From assembly GCF_030124175.1 (NCBI RefSeq), contig NZ_JASKMT010000001.1, forward strand, positions 62,001-126,000: a stretch of 64,000 bases of DNA, written 5' to 3'. Positions 44,522 to 52,670 of the stretch are shown here, in pieces. Source of the stretch: Streptomyces sp. 549 (GTDB taxonomy: Bacteria; Actinomycetota; Actinomycetes; Streptomycetales; Streptomycetaceae). Under the pieces are notes generated by a model. The model saw only the letters and a list, made by a program, of their open reading frames with translations, did not search any database and had not been told where the DNA came from. The position numbers and the translations under genes were made by a program. Each line of letters starts with the position of its first letter. The first letter of the stretch is position 1.

Positions 44522-45550
44522 TCAGGCCGACTCGCGGCGGACGAGGTCGGTGGGGAGGATTACGGCGGCATGCTGCTCACCCGCTATGCGGGCGAGCAGC
44601 ATGCGCACCATCTCGTTGCTGATCCGGTCCCACGGCTGCCGGATGGTGGTGAGCGGGGGGCGTGCGGACAGGGCGGCCGGTGAGTCGTCGAAGCCGCCGA
44701 CGGCCACGTCCTCGGGTACCCGGCGGCCCGCCCGTGCCAGCGCGTCCGTCACACCCTGGGCCATCAGGTCGGAGGCAACGAAGACGGCGTCCACGTCGGG
44801 GGCCTGCCGCAGGAGCAGTTCCGCCGCCGTCTCGCCGCTGGCCCGGCTGTAGTCGCCGGAGACGATCAGCGACTCGTCGGCGGGCAGCCCGCACTCGGCC
44901 AGGGTCTCCCGGTAGCCCGCGAGGCGTTCCACGCCGCCGGGCGTGTCCGACGGGCCGCTGACGGTGGCGATCCGGCGCCGTCCCGAGGCGTGCAGGTAGC
45001 GGACCATCTGCCGGGCGCCGTCCCGGTCGTCCGCCGCGACGTAGCTGACGCTGGTGCTCTGGCCGAGCGGTTTGCCACAGGCGACCAGCGGGACGCCGGC
45101 CGCCTCCAGGTCGCGCACCACCGAGTCGCCGGAGTGGCTGGAGACCAGCAGCACGCCGTCGACGTGCCCGGCCTCGATGTACCGCAGGTTGCGTCGCCGT
45201 TCCGCCTCGGTGCCCGCGATCATGAGCAGCAGCGGGATGTCCTGGGCGGCGAGCGCCTGGGTGCAGGACCGCAGCAGCACGTTGAAGTTGGGGTCCTCGA
45301 AGAAGCGCTCCTGCGGCTCGGTGAGCAGGAACGCCACCGAGTCGGACTTGCCGGTGATGAGCGAGCGGGCGTGCCGGTTGACGACGTAGCCGGTGCGGCG
45401 GATGGCGTTGTTGACGGCCGTCTGCGCCGACGGGCTGACGTAGTGCCCACCGTTGAGCACCCGGGAGACGGTGCCGCGTGAGACGCCCGCCTCACGCGCC
45501 ACGTCGTGGATCGTCACGGACCGGCGCTTGCCGTCTGTGCCGCGGTTCAT
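44522..45550 (-). CDS. LacI-family regulator of the galactan locus
   Basis: The 342-residue protein has the head V-T-I-H-D-V-A-R-E-A-G-V-S-R-G-T-V-S-R-V-L-N and hinge N-R-H-A-R-S-L-I-T-G-K, then a sugar-binding core with D-R-D-G-A-R-Q-M-V and V-G-G-F-D-D-S. It lies 27 bases after the second permease gene, at the end of the importer operon, so it is likely autoregulated. The two TGTGA-type palindromes at 48799 and 48886 are its probable operators. Confidence 0.88.
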   Translation of the reverse strand: MNRGTDGKRRSVTIHDVAREAGVSRGTVSRVLNGGHYVSPSAQTAVNNAIRRTGYVVNRHARSLITGKSDSVAFLLTEPQERFFEDPNFNVLLRSCTQALAAQDIPLLLMIAGTEAERRRNLRYIEAGHVDGVLLVSSHSGDSVVRDLEAAGVPLVACGKPLGQSTSVSYVAADDRDGARQMVRYLHASGRRRIATVSGPSDTPGGVERLAGYRETLAECGLPADESLIVSGDYSRASGETAAELLLRQAPDVDAVFVASDLMAQGVTDALARAGRRVPEDVAVGGFDDSPAALSARPPLTTIRQPWDRISNEMVRMLLARIAGEQHAAVILPTDLVRRESA

Positions 45551-45577
45551 GGTTCTTCCCCTCGCCTTCCCCTGCGC

Positions 45578-46495
45578 TCAGGACTTTACGGCCCCGGAGA
45601 GCAGGTCAAGGCTCCAGAACCGCTGAACGACGAGGAACAGGGCGATGAGCGGGACGATCGCCAGCAGGGCCCCGGTGATCACCAGGGTGTACAGGGCGGG
45701 GGTGCTGGCTCCCTGGGCGAGCAGCGTGAACAGGCCGACCGTCATGGGGAACTTCTCATCGTCGCCGAGCATGATGTACGGCAGCAGGAAGTTGTTCCAG
45801 ATGGCGACGAACTGGAAGAGGAAGATCGTCACCAGGCCGGGCGACATCATGGGCACGGCGATCCGCAGGAAGATCCGCCACTCGCCGGCCCCGTCCACCC
45901 GGGCCGCCTCGACGAGCTCCGCGGGGACGGCGGCCTGCGCGTAGATCCGCCCGAGGTAGACGCCGTACGGGGAGAGGATCAGCGGCAGCATCACGGACAG
46001 GTAGGTGTCCGTCATGCCGGCCTCGGCCATCAGCAGGTACTGCGGGATGGCGAGGATGACCGGGGGCATGAGCACACCGGCGAGGATGACGTTGAAGAGG
46101 GCCTCCCGGCCGCGGAAGCGGTAGAGGGCGAGCGCGTAGCCGGAGAAGGCCGAGACCACCGTCGACAGCACGGCGCCCACACCGGCGTACAGGCCGGAGT
46201 TGGCCATCCACCGCCAGTAGATGCCGTCCCGGTAGGCGCTGAGATCGGAGACGTTCTCGGCGAGGCCGGTGCCGGGCAGGAAGGTGAAGGTGGAGAACAG
46301 CTCCGAGCCGGACTTGGTGGAGGCGACCAGCACCCAGGCGACCGGCATCAGGCAGTAGAGCGCCCCGAACACCAGGGCGGCGGTGGGCAGCAGGGCGAAC
46401 CGGCGCGGTGCCGGTGGCGCGTCGGAGGTGCCCGGGGTGGTGCCGGCGGCCGGTGCGGCCTTGCGCGGCGACGCCGGTGTGGTGAGCGTGCTCAT
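45578..46495 (-). CDS. Sugar ABC transporter permease (MalG/GanQ type)
   Basis: ATG 46495 overlaps the stop of the other permease (ATGA); 305 residues. A Pro/Ala-rich N-terminus precedes about six membrane helices. The ATPase-docking loop reads E-A-A-R-V-D-G-A-G-E-W-R-I-F, as in CUT1 importers. Its closing R-F-W-S-L-D-L-L-S-G-A-V-K is typical of the family. The partner ATPase is not in the window; Streptomyces often use a shared MsiK. Confidence 0.9.
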   Translation of the reverse strand: MSTLTTPASPRKAAPAAGTTPGTSDAPPAPRRFALLPTAALVFGALYCLMPVAWVLVASTKSGSELFSTFTFLPGTGLAENVSDLSAYRDGIYWRWMANSGLYAGVGAVLSTVVSAFSGYALALYRFRGREALFNVILAGVLMPPVILAIPQYLLMAEAGMTDTYLSVMLPLILSPYGVYLGRIYAQAAVPAELVEAARVDGAGEWRIFLRIAVPMMSPGLVTIFLFQFVAIWNNFLLPYIMLGDDEKFPMTVGLFTLLAQGASTPALYTLVITGALLAIVPLIALFLVVQRFWSLDLLSGAVKS

Positions 46496-47433
46496 CGGCT
46501 TCCTCGGTGCGTCATGCGGGAGCTGGAGATCCTGAGCAGGGCGAAGGACAGGACGAAGGTGGCGGCCGCGAGGACGACGGCGGTCGCCGAGGCCGCGTAC
46601 ACGTCGCCGCCGACGAAGGCGTCGTCGTAGACCTTCATCAGCGGGCTCCAGGTGGTCGGGATGCCGTTGGTCAGCGGCCGAAGCGTCGTCGGCTCGCTGA
46701 AGACCTGCAGGGTGGCGATCACCGAGAAGAAGAAGGTCAGCACCAGCGAGGGCGCCACCATCGGGACCTTGATGCGGAGTGCGATCTGGACCGGGGTGGC
46801 GCCGTCCAGCTTGGCGGCCTCGTAGACCTCGGCGGGGATGGACCGCAGTGCGGTGTAGATGACGATCATGTTGAAGCCGGCGCCGCCCCACACCGCGATG
46901 TTGGCCAGCGACAGGAAGAGCGGGCCTCCGTCGAGCAGGTCCGGTTGCGGCAGCCCCAGTCTTTCCAGCAGGAAGTGGAAGGGGCTGACGTCCGGCAGGT
47001 AGAGGAAGCCCCAGAGCAGGGCCGCGACCACGCCGGGGATGGCGTAGGGAAGGAAGATCGCGAGGCGGGAGAAGGAGCGGGCGCGGGCCTGCTCGTTGTC
47101 CAGCAGCAGCGCGAACAGCAGCGCCAGGCCGAGCATCACCGGAATGACGATCGCGCCGTAGCCGAGGACCCGCAGGGTTCCGACGCCCAGCTCGGGGTCG
47201 GTGAGCGCGGCGGCGTAGTTGCCCAGGCCCGCCCAGACCTGCTCGCGGGCGCCCTTGCCCAGGCCGAGGCCGACGACCTCGACCTTGTGCAGGCTGAGCC
47301 AGAGGGCGTACCCGATGGGCAGAGCGAAGAACAGGGCGAAGAGCACGACGGCCGGGAGGAGGAAGGCGTACGGGGCGGACTTCACCCCGTACACCTGCCC
47401 GCGGCCTCGCACCTTGCGGAGGGCCGTACTCAC
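46492..47433 (-). CDS. Sugar ABC transporter permease (MalF/GanP type)
   Basis: GTG 47433 overlaps the binding-protein stop (GTGA); 313 residues. It has six predicted helices starting with A-F-L-L-P-A-V-V-L-F-A-L-F and the docking loop E-A-A-K-L-D-G-A-T-P-V-Q-I. It pairs with the MalG-type protein to form the channel for galacto-oligosaccharides, by context. Confidence 0.9.
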   Translation of the reverse strand: MSTALRKVRGRGQVYGVKSAPYAFLLPAVVLFALFFALPIGYALWLSLHKVEVVGLGLGKGAREQVWAGLGNYAAALTDPELGVGTLRVLGYGAIVIPVMLGLALLFALLLDNEQARARSFSRLAIFLPYAIPGVVAALLWGFLYLPDVSPFHFLLERLGLPQPDLLDGGPLFLSLANIAVWGGAGFNMIVIYTALRSIPAEVYEAAKLDGATPVQIALRIKVPMVAPSLVLTFFFSVIATLQVFSEPTTLRPLTNGIPTTWSPLMKVYDDAFVGGDVYAASATAVVLAAATFVLSFALLRISSSRMTHRGSR

Positions 47434-48740
47434 GGAGCGACCTCGAAGCCCTGCTTCTTGAGGTCCGCGACGGTGGCCTCCTGCACGCCGGTGAGTGCCG
47501 TGCCGAAGCCCGACTTCTTCTTGGCGGCCTGCCCGAACTTGTTCTTGAACGCGGAGTAGGCGACGTTGACGTTGGGTCCCCAGGCGGCGGGGGCGGTGGT
47601 GTGTGCGATCTCGGCGGCCTGGGTGTAGAACTCGGGCTGGTTGGAGAAGAACGCGGGTGCCTGGGCGAGTGCGCCGCTGGTCTGGGCGGCGGTGGCGGCC
47701 GGGTAGATGCCGCTCTCCTTGACCAGGGCGGCCAGGGCCTCGGGGTCGGTGTTCAGCCAGGTGGCGAACTTCGCGGCTGCGGCCTTGTGCCGGGAGTCGG
47801 TGGTGACGGCGGTGGTGGAGCCGCCCCAGCTGCCGGTGGCGTTGTCGCCCTTCGACCACTGCGGGAGGGGCGCCATGGCCCACTTGCCCTTGGTGTCGGG
47901 TGCGGCGGTGGTGAGTGTGCCGGGCGCCCAGACGGCACTGACCCAGGCGATCTGCTTGCCGGTGTTCAGCGCCTTGTTCCAGGCGGGTGTGTACATGGGC
48001 TGGTTGTCGACGGCCCCTTCCTCGACGAGGCCGCCCCAGAACTCGGCTACCTTCGCGGTGGGTTCGTCGTTGATGTCGACCTTCCACTTGTCGCCGTCGA
48101 TGGTCCACCACTTCGCGCCGGCCTGCTGGGCGAGGCCGGCGAAGAGACCGGAGTCGTTGGCGGAGAAGGTGGTCAGGGACCTGTCGGGGGCCTGCTTCTT
48201 CAGCGCGCGGGCGGTGTCGCCGAACTCCTCCCAGGTCTCGGGCACATCGAGCCCGTACTGCTCGAACAGGTCCTCCCGGTAGAAGAACATCATCGGTCCG
48301 GAGTCCTGGGGCACCGCGTAGACGGCGTCGGTGCCCAGGGTGGTCTGCTGCCAGACGCCGGGGGCGAACTCGTCCTCGGCGTCGCCGACCTCGTCGGCTA
48401 TGTCGGCGAGCGCGTCGTTGCTGACCAACGTGGGCAGCGCCTGGTACTCGGCCTGGACCAGGTCGGGCGCCTGCTTGGCCTTGGAGGCGGTGATGATCTT
48501 CGTGACCAGGTCGTCGCCGGAGGCCTGCTTCTGCACGGTGACCTTGATGTCCGGGTTCTTCTTGTTCCAGAGGTCGGCGACCTTGTCCATCCCGGGCGCC
48601 CAGGCCCAGTAGGTGAGCGACACAGGGCCGGACTCGGCCGCGTCGTCGCTGTCGGACGCCCCACAGGCGGTGAGCGCGGTCGCGCCGAGAGCGACGGCGG
48701 TGACGGTGGCCGCGATGCGGCGGTTCAGCGGATGGTGCAT
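47430..48740 (-). CDS. Sugar ABC transporter substrate-binding lipoprotein (GanS-like)
   Basis: ATG 48740 follows AGGGAG; 436 residues. The lipobox is L-T-A-C with the cysteine near residue 26. The mature part is a type-1 extracellular solute-binding protein: L-T-Y-W-A-W, V-T-V-Q-K-Q-A-S-G-D-D, P-D-L-V-Q-A-E and Y-A-V-P-Q-D-S-G-P. It heads the operon divergent from beta-galactosidase and galactanase genes, so galacto-oligosaccharides are the likely ligand. Confidence 0.9.
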   Translation of the reverse strand: MHHPLNRRIAATVTAVALGATALTACGASDSDDAAESGPVSLTYWAWAPGMDKVADLWNKKNPDIKVTVQKQASGDDLVTKIITASKAKQAPDLVQAEYQALPTLVSNDALADIADEVGDAEDEFAPGVWQQTTLGTDAVYAVPQDSGPMMFFYREDLFEQYGLDVPETWEEFGDTARALKKQAPDRSLTTFSANDSGLFAGLAQQAGAKWWTIDGDKWKVDINDEPTAKVAEFWGGLVEEGAVDNQPMYTPAWNKALNTGKQIAWVSAVWAPGTLTTAAPDTKGKWAMAPLPQWSKGDNATGSWGGSTTAVTTDSRHKAAAAKFATWLNTDPEALAALVKESGIYPAATAAQTSGALAQAPAFFSNQPEFYTQAAEIAHTTAPAAWGPNVNVAYSAFKNKFGQAAKKKSGFGTALTGVQEATVADLKKQGFEVAP

Positions 48741-48798
48741 GGGCGAATCTCCCTGACCGAAAGGGCCTCCCGGTCATCCGGTGAGGCCGGCCCTGCGT

Positions 48799-48814
48799 CT
48801 GTGAGCGTTCACAG
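48799..48814. promoter_or_regulatory. LacI operator on the importer side of the galactan promoter region
   Basis: CTGTGAGCGTTCACAG has perfect 6-bp arms around GCGT, 58 bases before the binding-protein start and overlapping the -10 region of its promoter. Confidence 0.7.
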
Positions 48815-48841
48815 TAGAGAAACGTCCTGGACACTTGTCAA
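48813..48841 (-). promoter_or_regulatory. Promoter of the galactan importer operon
   Basis: On the minus strand TTGACA (48841-48836) and TCTACT (48818-48813) are 17 bases apart, close to the SigA/HrdB consensus. The operator covers the -10 end. Confidence 0.55.
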
Positions 48842-48885
48842 TGGTTGTACCCATGCGGTTACGTAGCCTCATCGCCTCGAACGGC

Positions 48886-48905
48886 GTGTGTGTACGTTCA
48901 CACAC
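48886..48905. promoter_or_regulatory. LacI operator on the beta-galactosidase side
   Basis: GTGTGTGTACGTTCACACAC has perfect 7-bp outer arms and a palindromic ACGT centre; only one base pair mismatches. It lies 31 bases before the GH42 start and shares the core CGTTCACA with the operator at 48799. Confidence 0.7.
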
Positions 48906-48936
48906 CTTCGGGTTCTCGACACTTCAGGAGAGATTC

Positions 48937-50958
48937 ATGCCGGACACCGCTCCCCAGGGACTGCGCCGCCTCGCCTTCGGCGGGGACTACAACCCCGAGC
49001 AGTGGCCGGAGAGCGTGTGGCAGGAGGACGTGCAGCTGATGCGCGAAGCCGGGGTCACCATGGTCAGCGTCGGGATCTTCTCCTGGGCACTGCTCGAACC
49101 GGAGCCCGGCGCCCACGACTTCGGCTGGCTGGACCGGGTGCTGGACCTGCTGCACGAGCACGGGATCCGCGCCGACCTGGCGACGCCCACCGTGGCGCCA
49201 CCGGCCTGGTTCTACCGCGCCCACCCCGAGGCGCTGCCGGTCAGCCGGGAGGGCGTGCGCCTCGCGTTCGGCTCCCGCGGCGCGATCTGCCACAGCAGCG
49301 CGGCCTACCGGGAGGCGGCCGCCCGGATCACCACCGCGCTCGCCCGGCGTTACGCCGGGCATCCCGCACTCGCCATGTGGCACGTCCACAACGAGTACGG
49401 CGTGCCGGTCAGCGCCTGCTACTGCGACAACTGCGCCCGCCACTTCCGCCGCTGGCTGGCAGACCGGTACCGCACCGTGGACGCCGTCAACGAGGCCTGG
49501 GGCACCGCCTTCTGGGGCCAGCGCTACTCCTCCCTGGAGCAGATCGACCCGCCCCGGCTGACGCCCACCGTCGGCAACCCGGCTCAGCAGCTCGACTACC
49601 GCCGCTTCGCCGACGCCACCATGCGCGAGAACTTCGTCAGCGAGCGCGACATCCTGCACCGGCTCGCCCCGGGCGTCCCCGTCACGACCAACTTCATGAC
49701 GGCGCTCAGCCAGTGCGACTCCGTCGACTACTGGGCCTGGGGCCGGGATGTCGACCTGGTCAGCAACGACCACTACCTCATCACCGACGGGCGCCGCACC
49801 CACGTCAACCTGGCCATGGCCGCCGACCTCACCCGGTCCGTCGCGGGCGGCGCTCCCTGGCTGCTGCTGGAGCACTCCACCAGCGGCGTCAACTGGCAGC
49901 CCCGCAACCCGGCAAAGCGCCCCGGGGAGATGGCGCGCAACTCCCTCGCCCATGTGGCGCGCGGTTCGGAGGGGGCGATGTTCTTCCAGTGGCGCCAGTC
50001 CCGGCGCGGCGCGGAGAAGTTCCACTCGTCGATGCTGCCGCACGCCGGCACCGACTCCCGGATCTGGCGCGAGGTGGTCCGCCTGGGCGCCGACATCGAC
50101 GCGCTGGCCGCGCTGCGCGGCACCAGGACCGTGCCCGACGCGGCCATGCTGTGGGACTGGCAGTCCTGGTGGGCGCAGACCCTGGAGTGGCGGCCCAGTG
50201 CGGACCACGACGCCCGCGAGCGCGCGGACAGCTTCTACGAGACGCTCTACGACCGGCACCTGACCGTCGACTTCGCCCACCCGGAGGCAGACCTGTCGGC
50301 GTACCCGCTGGTCGTCGCCCCCGCCCTGTACCTCACGACGCAGGACGCCGGGGCCAACCTGCGCCGCTACGTGGAGAACGGCGGGACGCTGGTCGTCTCC
50401 TACTTCTCCGGGATCGTCGACGAGCACGACGCCGTCCACCCCGGCGCCTACCCCGGCGCCCTGCGCGACGTGCTCGGGCTGACCGTCGAGGAGTGGTCAC
50501 CGCTCGGAGCGGCCGAGACGGTCGCGCTCACCGACGCCTCGGGGGCCCGCCTCACCGCCGACGTGTGGACGGAGTTCGTGGTGCCGCACGGCGCGGAGAC
50601 GGTCTGGAGCTATGCGGACGGGCCGGCCGAGGGACGGCCGGCCGTCACCCGGCACCGCCTGGGCCGGGGCACCGCCTGGTACGTCTCCTCCCGGCTGGAT
50701 CCCGCCGCGCTGGACACGGTCCTCGGCGCCGCCTGCGAGGACGCCGACCTGCCGCCGCGCGGCGAACTCCCGCACGACGTCGAGGTGGTGCGCCGCGCAG
50801 GTGACGGCGGGGACTTCCTCTTCGCCGTCAACCACACCGCGCACGACACGAAGGTGCCGCTGGAGACCTCCGGCACCGAGCTGCTCACCGGCGAGCACAC
50901 CGCCGGACAGCTCACCGTGCCGGCCGGCGGGGTCAGGGTCGTCCGGCTCGACCGCTGA
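48937..50958 (+). CDS. GH42 beta-galactosidase (GanA-like)
   Basis: ATG 48937 follows AGGAGA; 673 residues, normal for GH42. It starts with F-G-G-D-Y-N-P-E-Q-W-P, has acid/base E153 in H-N-E-Y-G, a zinc-type C-Y-C-D-N-C cluster just after it, and nucleophile E312 in L-L-L-E-H-S. Trimerisation and C-terminal domains follow. With no signal peptide it is cytoplasmic and would release galactose from imported galacto-oligosaccharides. Confidence 0.92.
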   Translation: MPDTAPQGLRRLAFGGDYNPEQWPESVWQEDVQLMREAGVTMVSVGIFSWALLEPEPGAHDFGWLDRVLDLLHEHGIRADLATPTVAPPAWFYRAHPEALPVSREGVRLAFGSRGAICHSSAAYREAAARITTALARRYAGHPALAMWHVHNEYGVPVSACYCDNCARHFRRWLADRYRTVDAVNEAWGTAFWGQRYSSLEQIDPPRLTPTVGNPAQQLDYRRFADATMRENFVSERDILHRLAPGVPVTTNFMTALSQCDSVDYWAWGRDVDLVSNDHYLITDGRRTHVNLAMAADLTRSVAGGAPWLLLEHSTSGVNWQPRNPAKRPGEMARNSLAHVARGSEGAMFFQWRQSRRGAEKFHSSMLPHAGTDSRIWREVVRLGADIDALAALRGTRTVPDAAMLWDWQSWWAQTLEWRPSADHDARERADSFYETLYDRHLTVDFAHPEADLSAYPLVVAPALYLTTQDAGANLRRYVENGGTLVVSYFSGIVDEHDAVHPGAYPGALRDVLGLTVEEWSPLGAAETVALTDASGARLTADVWTEFVVPHGAETVWSYADGPAEGRPAVTRHRLGRGTAWYVSSRLDPAALDTVLGAACEDADLPPRGELPHDVEVVRRAGDGGDFLFAVNHTAHDTKVPLETSGTELLTGEHTAGQLTVPAGGVRVVRLDR

Positions 50959-51056
50959 CCGCCCCGCGAACTCCCGGGGGCGGCCGGCGCATCGGCCGTC
51001 CCCGGGTCCGCCCGCACCACCTCCCCCGCCCGCCGCCGTCGAAAGGGACATCGACG

Positions 51057-52670
51057 ATGCACGCACCCCCGACGCCCCCGTTCCCGACCCACGCATCCCC
51101 CACCCCCGCATCCCCGAGAGGCGGCCTCCGCAGGCTGCTGCGTGCCGCGGCCGTGCCCGCGCTCGCCGCCCTGCTGGTCACCGCACTCCCGGGTCCGCAG
51201 GCCGGCGCCGCCTCGACCCTCACCAACACCGGCTTCGAGTCCGGCACCACCGGATGGTCCGCCTACTCCCCCACCGGCCAGGACGCCGCCTCCTTCGCCG
51301 AGGCGGGCGGACGCACCGGCTCCAGCCGCCTCACCCACTGGTCGTCATCCGCCTACAAGGTCGAGACGTTCCAGTACCTGACCGGACTGCCGAACGGCGA
51401 CCACACCGTCAGCGCCTGGGTGCGCTCCAGCGGCGGCCAGCACGCGGCGTACCTCGCACTGCGCAACTGCGGCTCGGCCGAGCAGCGCACCGACCTGCCG
51501 ACCACCCGGCAGGCGGAGTGGATACGCGTGGTGACCTCCGTCCGGGTCACCGGCGGCCAGTGCACGGTCAGCATCAACTCCGACGCACGGGCCGGCAACT
51601 GGATCAACGTCGACGACGTCAGCTTCACGCAGGGCTCAACAAGCCTGCCGGTAAAGGGCGTCGACGTCTCCACGCTGAAGAAGAGCGAGGACTTCGGCGG
51701 CACCTACCGCTCTGCCGACGGCACCACCGGGGACGGGCTGGCCATCCTCTCCTCCGCGGGCGCCAACTACGCGCGGCTGAAGGTGTGGGTGAACCCGGCC
51801 GACGGCTACAACAACAAGGCCCGGGTGCTCCAGATGGCCCAGCGAGCCAAGGCCCGCGGCATGAAGCTGCTGATCGACTTCCACTACTCCGACACCTGGG
51901 CCGACCCGGGCGCCCAGGCCAAGCCGGCCGCCTGGTCCTCGTACTCCTACAGCCGGCTCCGAACGGCCGTCCACGACCACACCTACGACGTGCTCAACGC
52001 GCTCAAGGCGCAGGGCACCACCGCCGACATGGTGCAGATCGGCAACGAGATCAACGGCGGCATGCTCTGGCCGGAGGGCTCCACCTCCAACTGGACCCAG
52101 CTCGGCGGGCTGCTCAGGTCCGGCGTCTCCGCCACGAAGGCCGTCTCCTCCTCCACCCGCGTCGCCCTGCACCTGGCGAAGGGCGGCGACCACGCGAGCG
52201 CCCGCTCCTGGTTCGACAACGCCGTCGCGCAGGGTGTGGAGTTCGACGTCGTCGCCCTGTCCTTCTACGGCTACTGGGACGGTCCGCTGTCCGGACTCCA
52301 GACCAACCTCGACAACCTCGCCTCCCGCTACGGCAAGCCGGTACTCGTCGTGGAGACCGCGTACGCCTTCCGGCTGGACAGCAAGGACGACCACGAGAAC
52401 ATCATCGACCGCACCGACGAGCTGATCCCCGGCTACCCGGCCAGCCCCGCGGGCCAGGAGGCCTGGCTGCGTGACGTGATGAACGTCGTCGAGGCCGTTC
52501 CGAACGGCCGCGGTCTGGGTGTCGTCTACTGGGAGCCGACCTGGACGGCCGTCACCGGCAACGGCTGGGACCCGACCGACCCGTCCTCCGGCAACGGCTG
52601 GGAGAACCAGGCCCTGTTCGACTACGACAACCGGCTGCTGCCCGCGGCGAAGTGGTTCAGCCACCGCTGA
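51057..52670 (+). CDS. Secreted GH53 arabinogalactan endo-beta-1,4-galactanase (GanB-like)
   Basis: AAAGGGA precedes ATG 51057; 537 residues. A long Pro-rich n-region and hydrophobic core form the signal peptide (cleavage near A-G-A-A, residue 51). Residues about 53-195 are a beta-sandwich carbohydrate-binding module of the CBM61-like kind (N-T-G-F-E-S-G-T-T-G-W). The GH53 barrel follows: V-K-G-V-D-V-S-T-L, R-L-K-V-W-V-N-P, acid/base E331 in I-G-N-E-I-N and nucleophile E433 in V-V-E-T-A-Y. It cuts galactan outside the cell. Confidence 0.93.
   Translation: MHAPPTPPFPTHASPTPASPRGGLRRLLRAAAVPALAALLVTALPGPQAGAASTLTNTGFESGTTGWSAYSPTGQDAASFAEAGGRTGSSRLTHWSSSAYKVETFQYLTGLPNGDHTVSAWVRSSGGQHAAYLALRNCGSAEQRTDLPTTRQAEWIRVVTSVRVTGGQCTVSINSDARAGNWINVDDVSFTQGSTSLPVKGVDVSTLKKSEDFGGTYRSADGTTGDGLAILSSAGANYARLKVWVNPADGYNNKARVLQMAQRAKARGMKLLIDFHYSDTWADPGAQAKPAAWSSYSYSRLRTAVHDHTYDVLNALKAQGTTADMVQIGNEINGGMLWPEGSTSNWTQLGGLLRSGVSATKAVSSSTRVALHLAKGGDHASARSWFDNAVAQGVEFDVVALSFYGYWDGPLSGLQTNLDNLASRYGKPVLVVETAYAFRLDSKDDHENIIDRTDELIPGYPASPAGQEAWLRDVMNVVEAVPNGRGLGVVYWEPTWTAVTGNGWDPTDPSSGNGWENQALFDYDNRLLPAAKWFSHR

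Noticed and set aside
46492..48834. 780-residue frame apparently fusing a new N-terminus to the MalF-type permease
   Set aside because: The first 467 codons are an Arg/Gly-rich shadow of the binding-protein gene; the real permease starts at GTG 47433.
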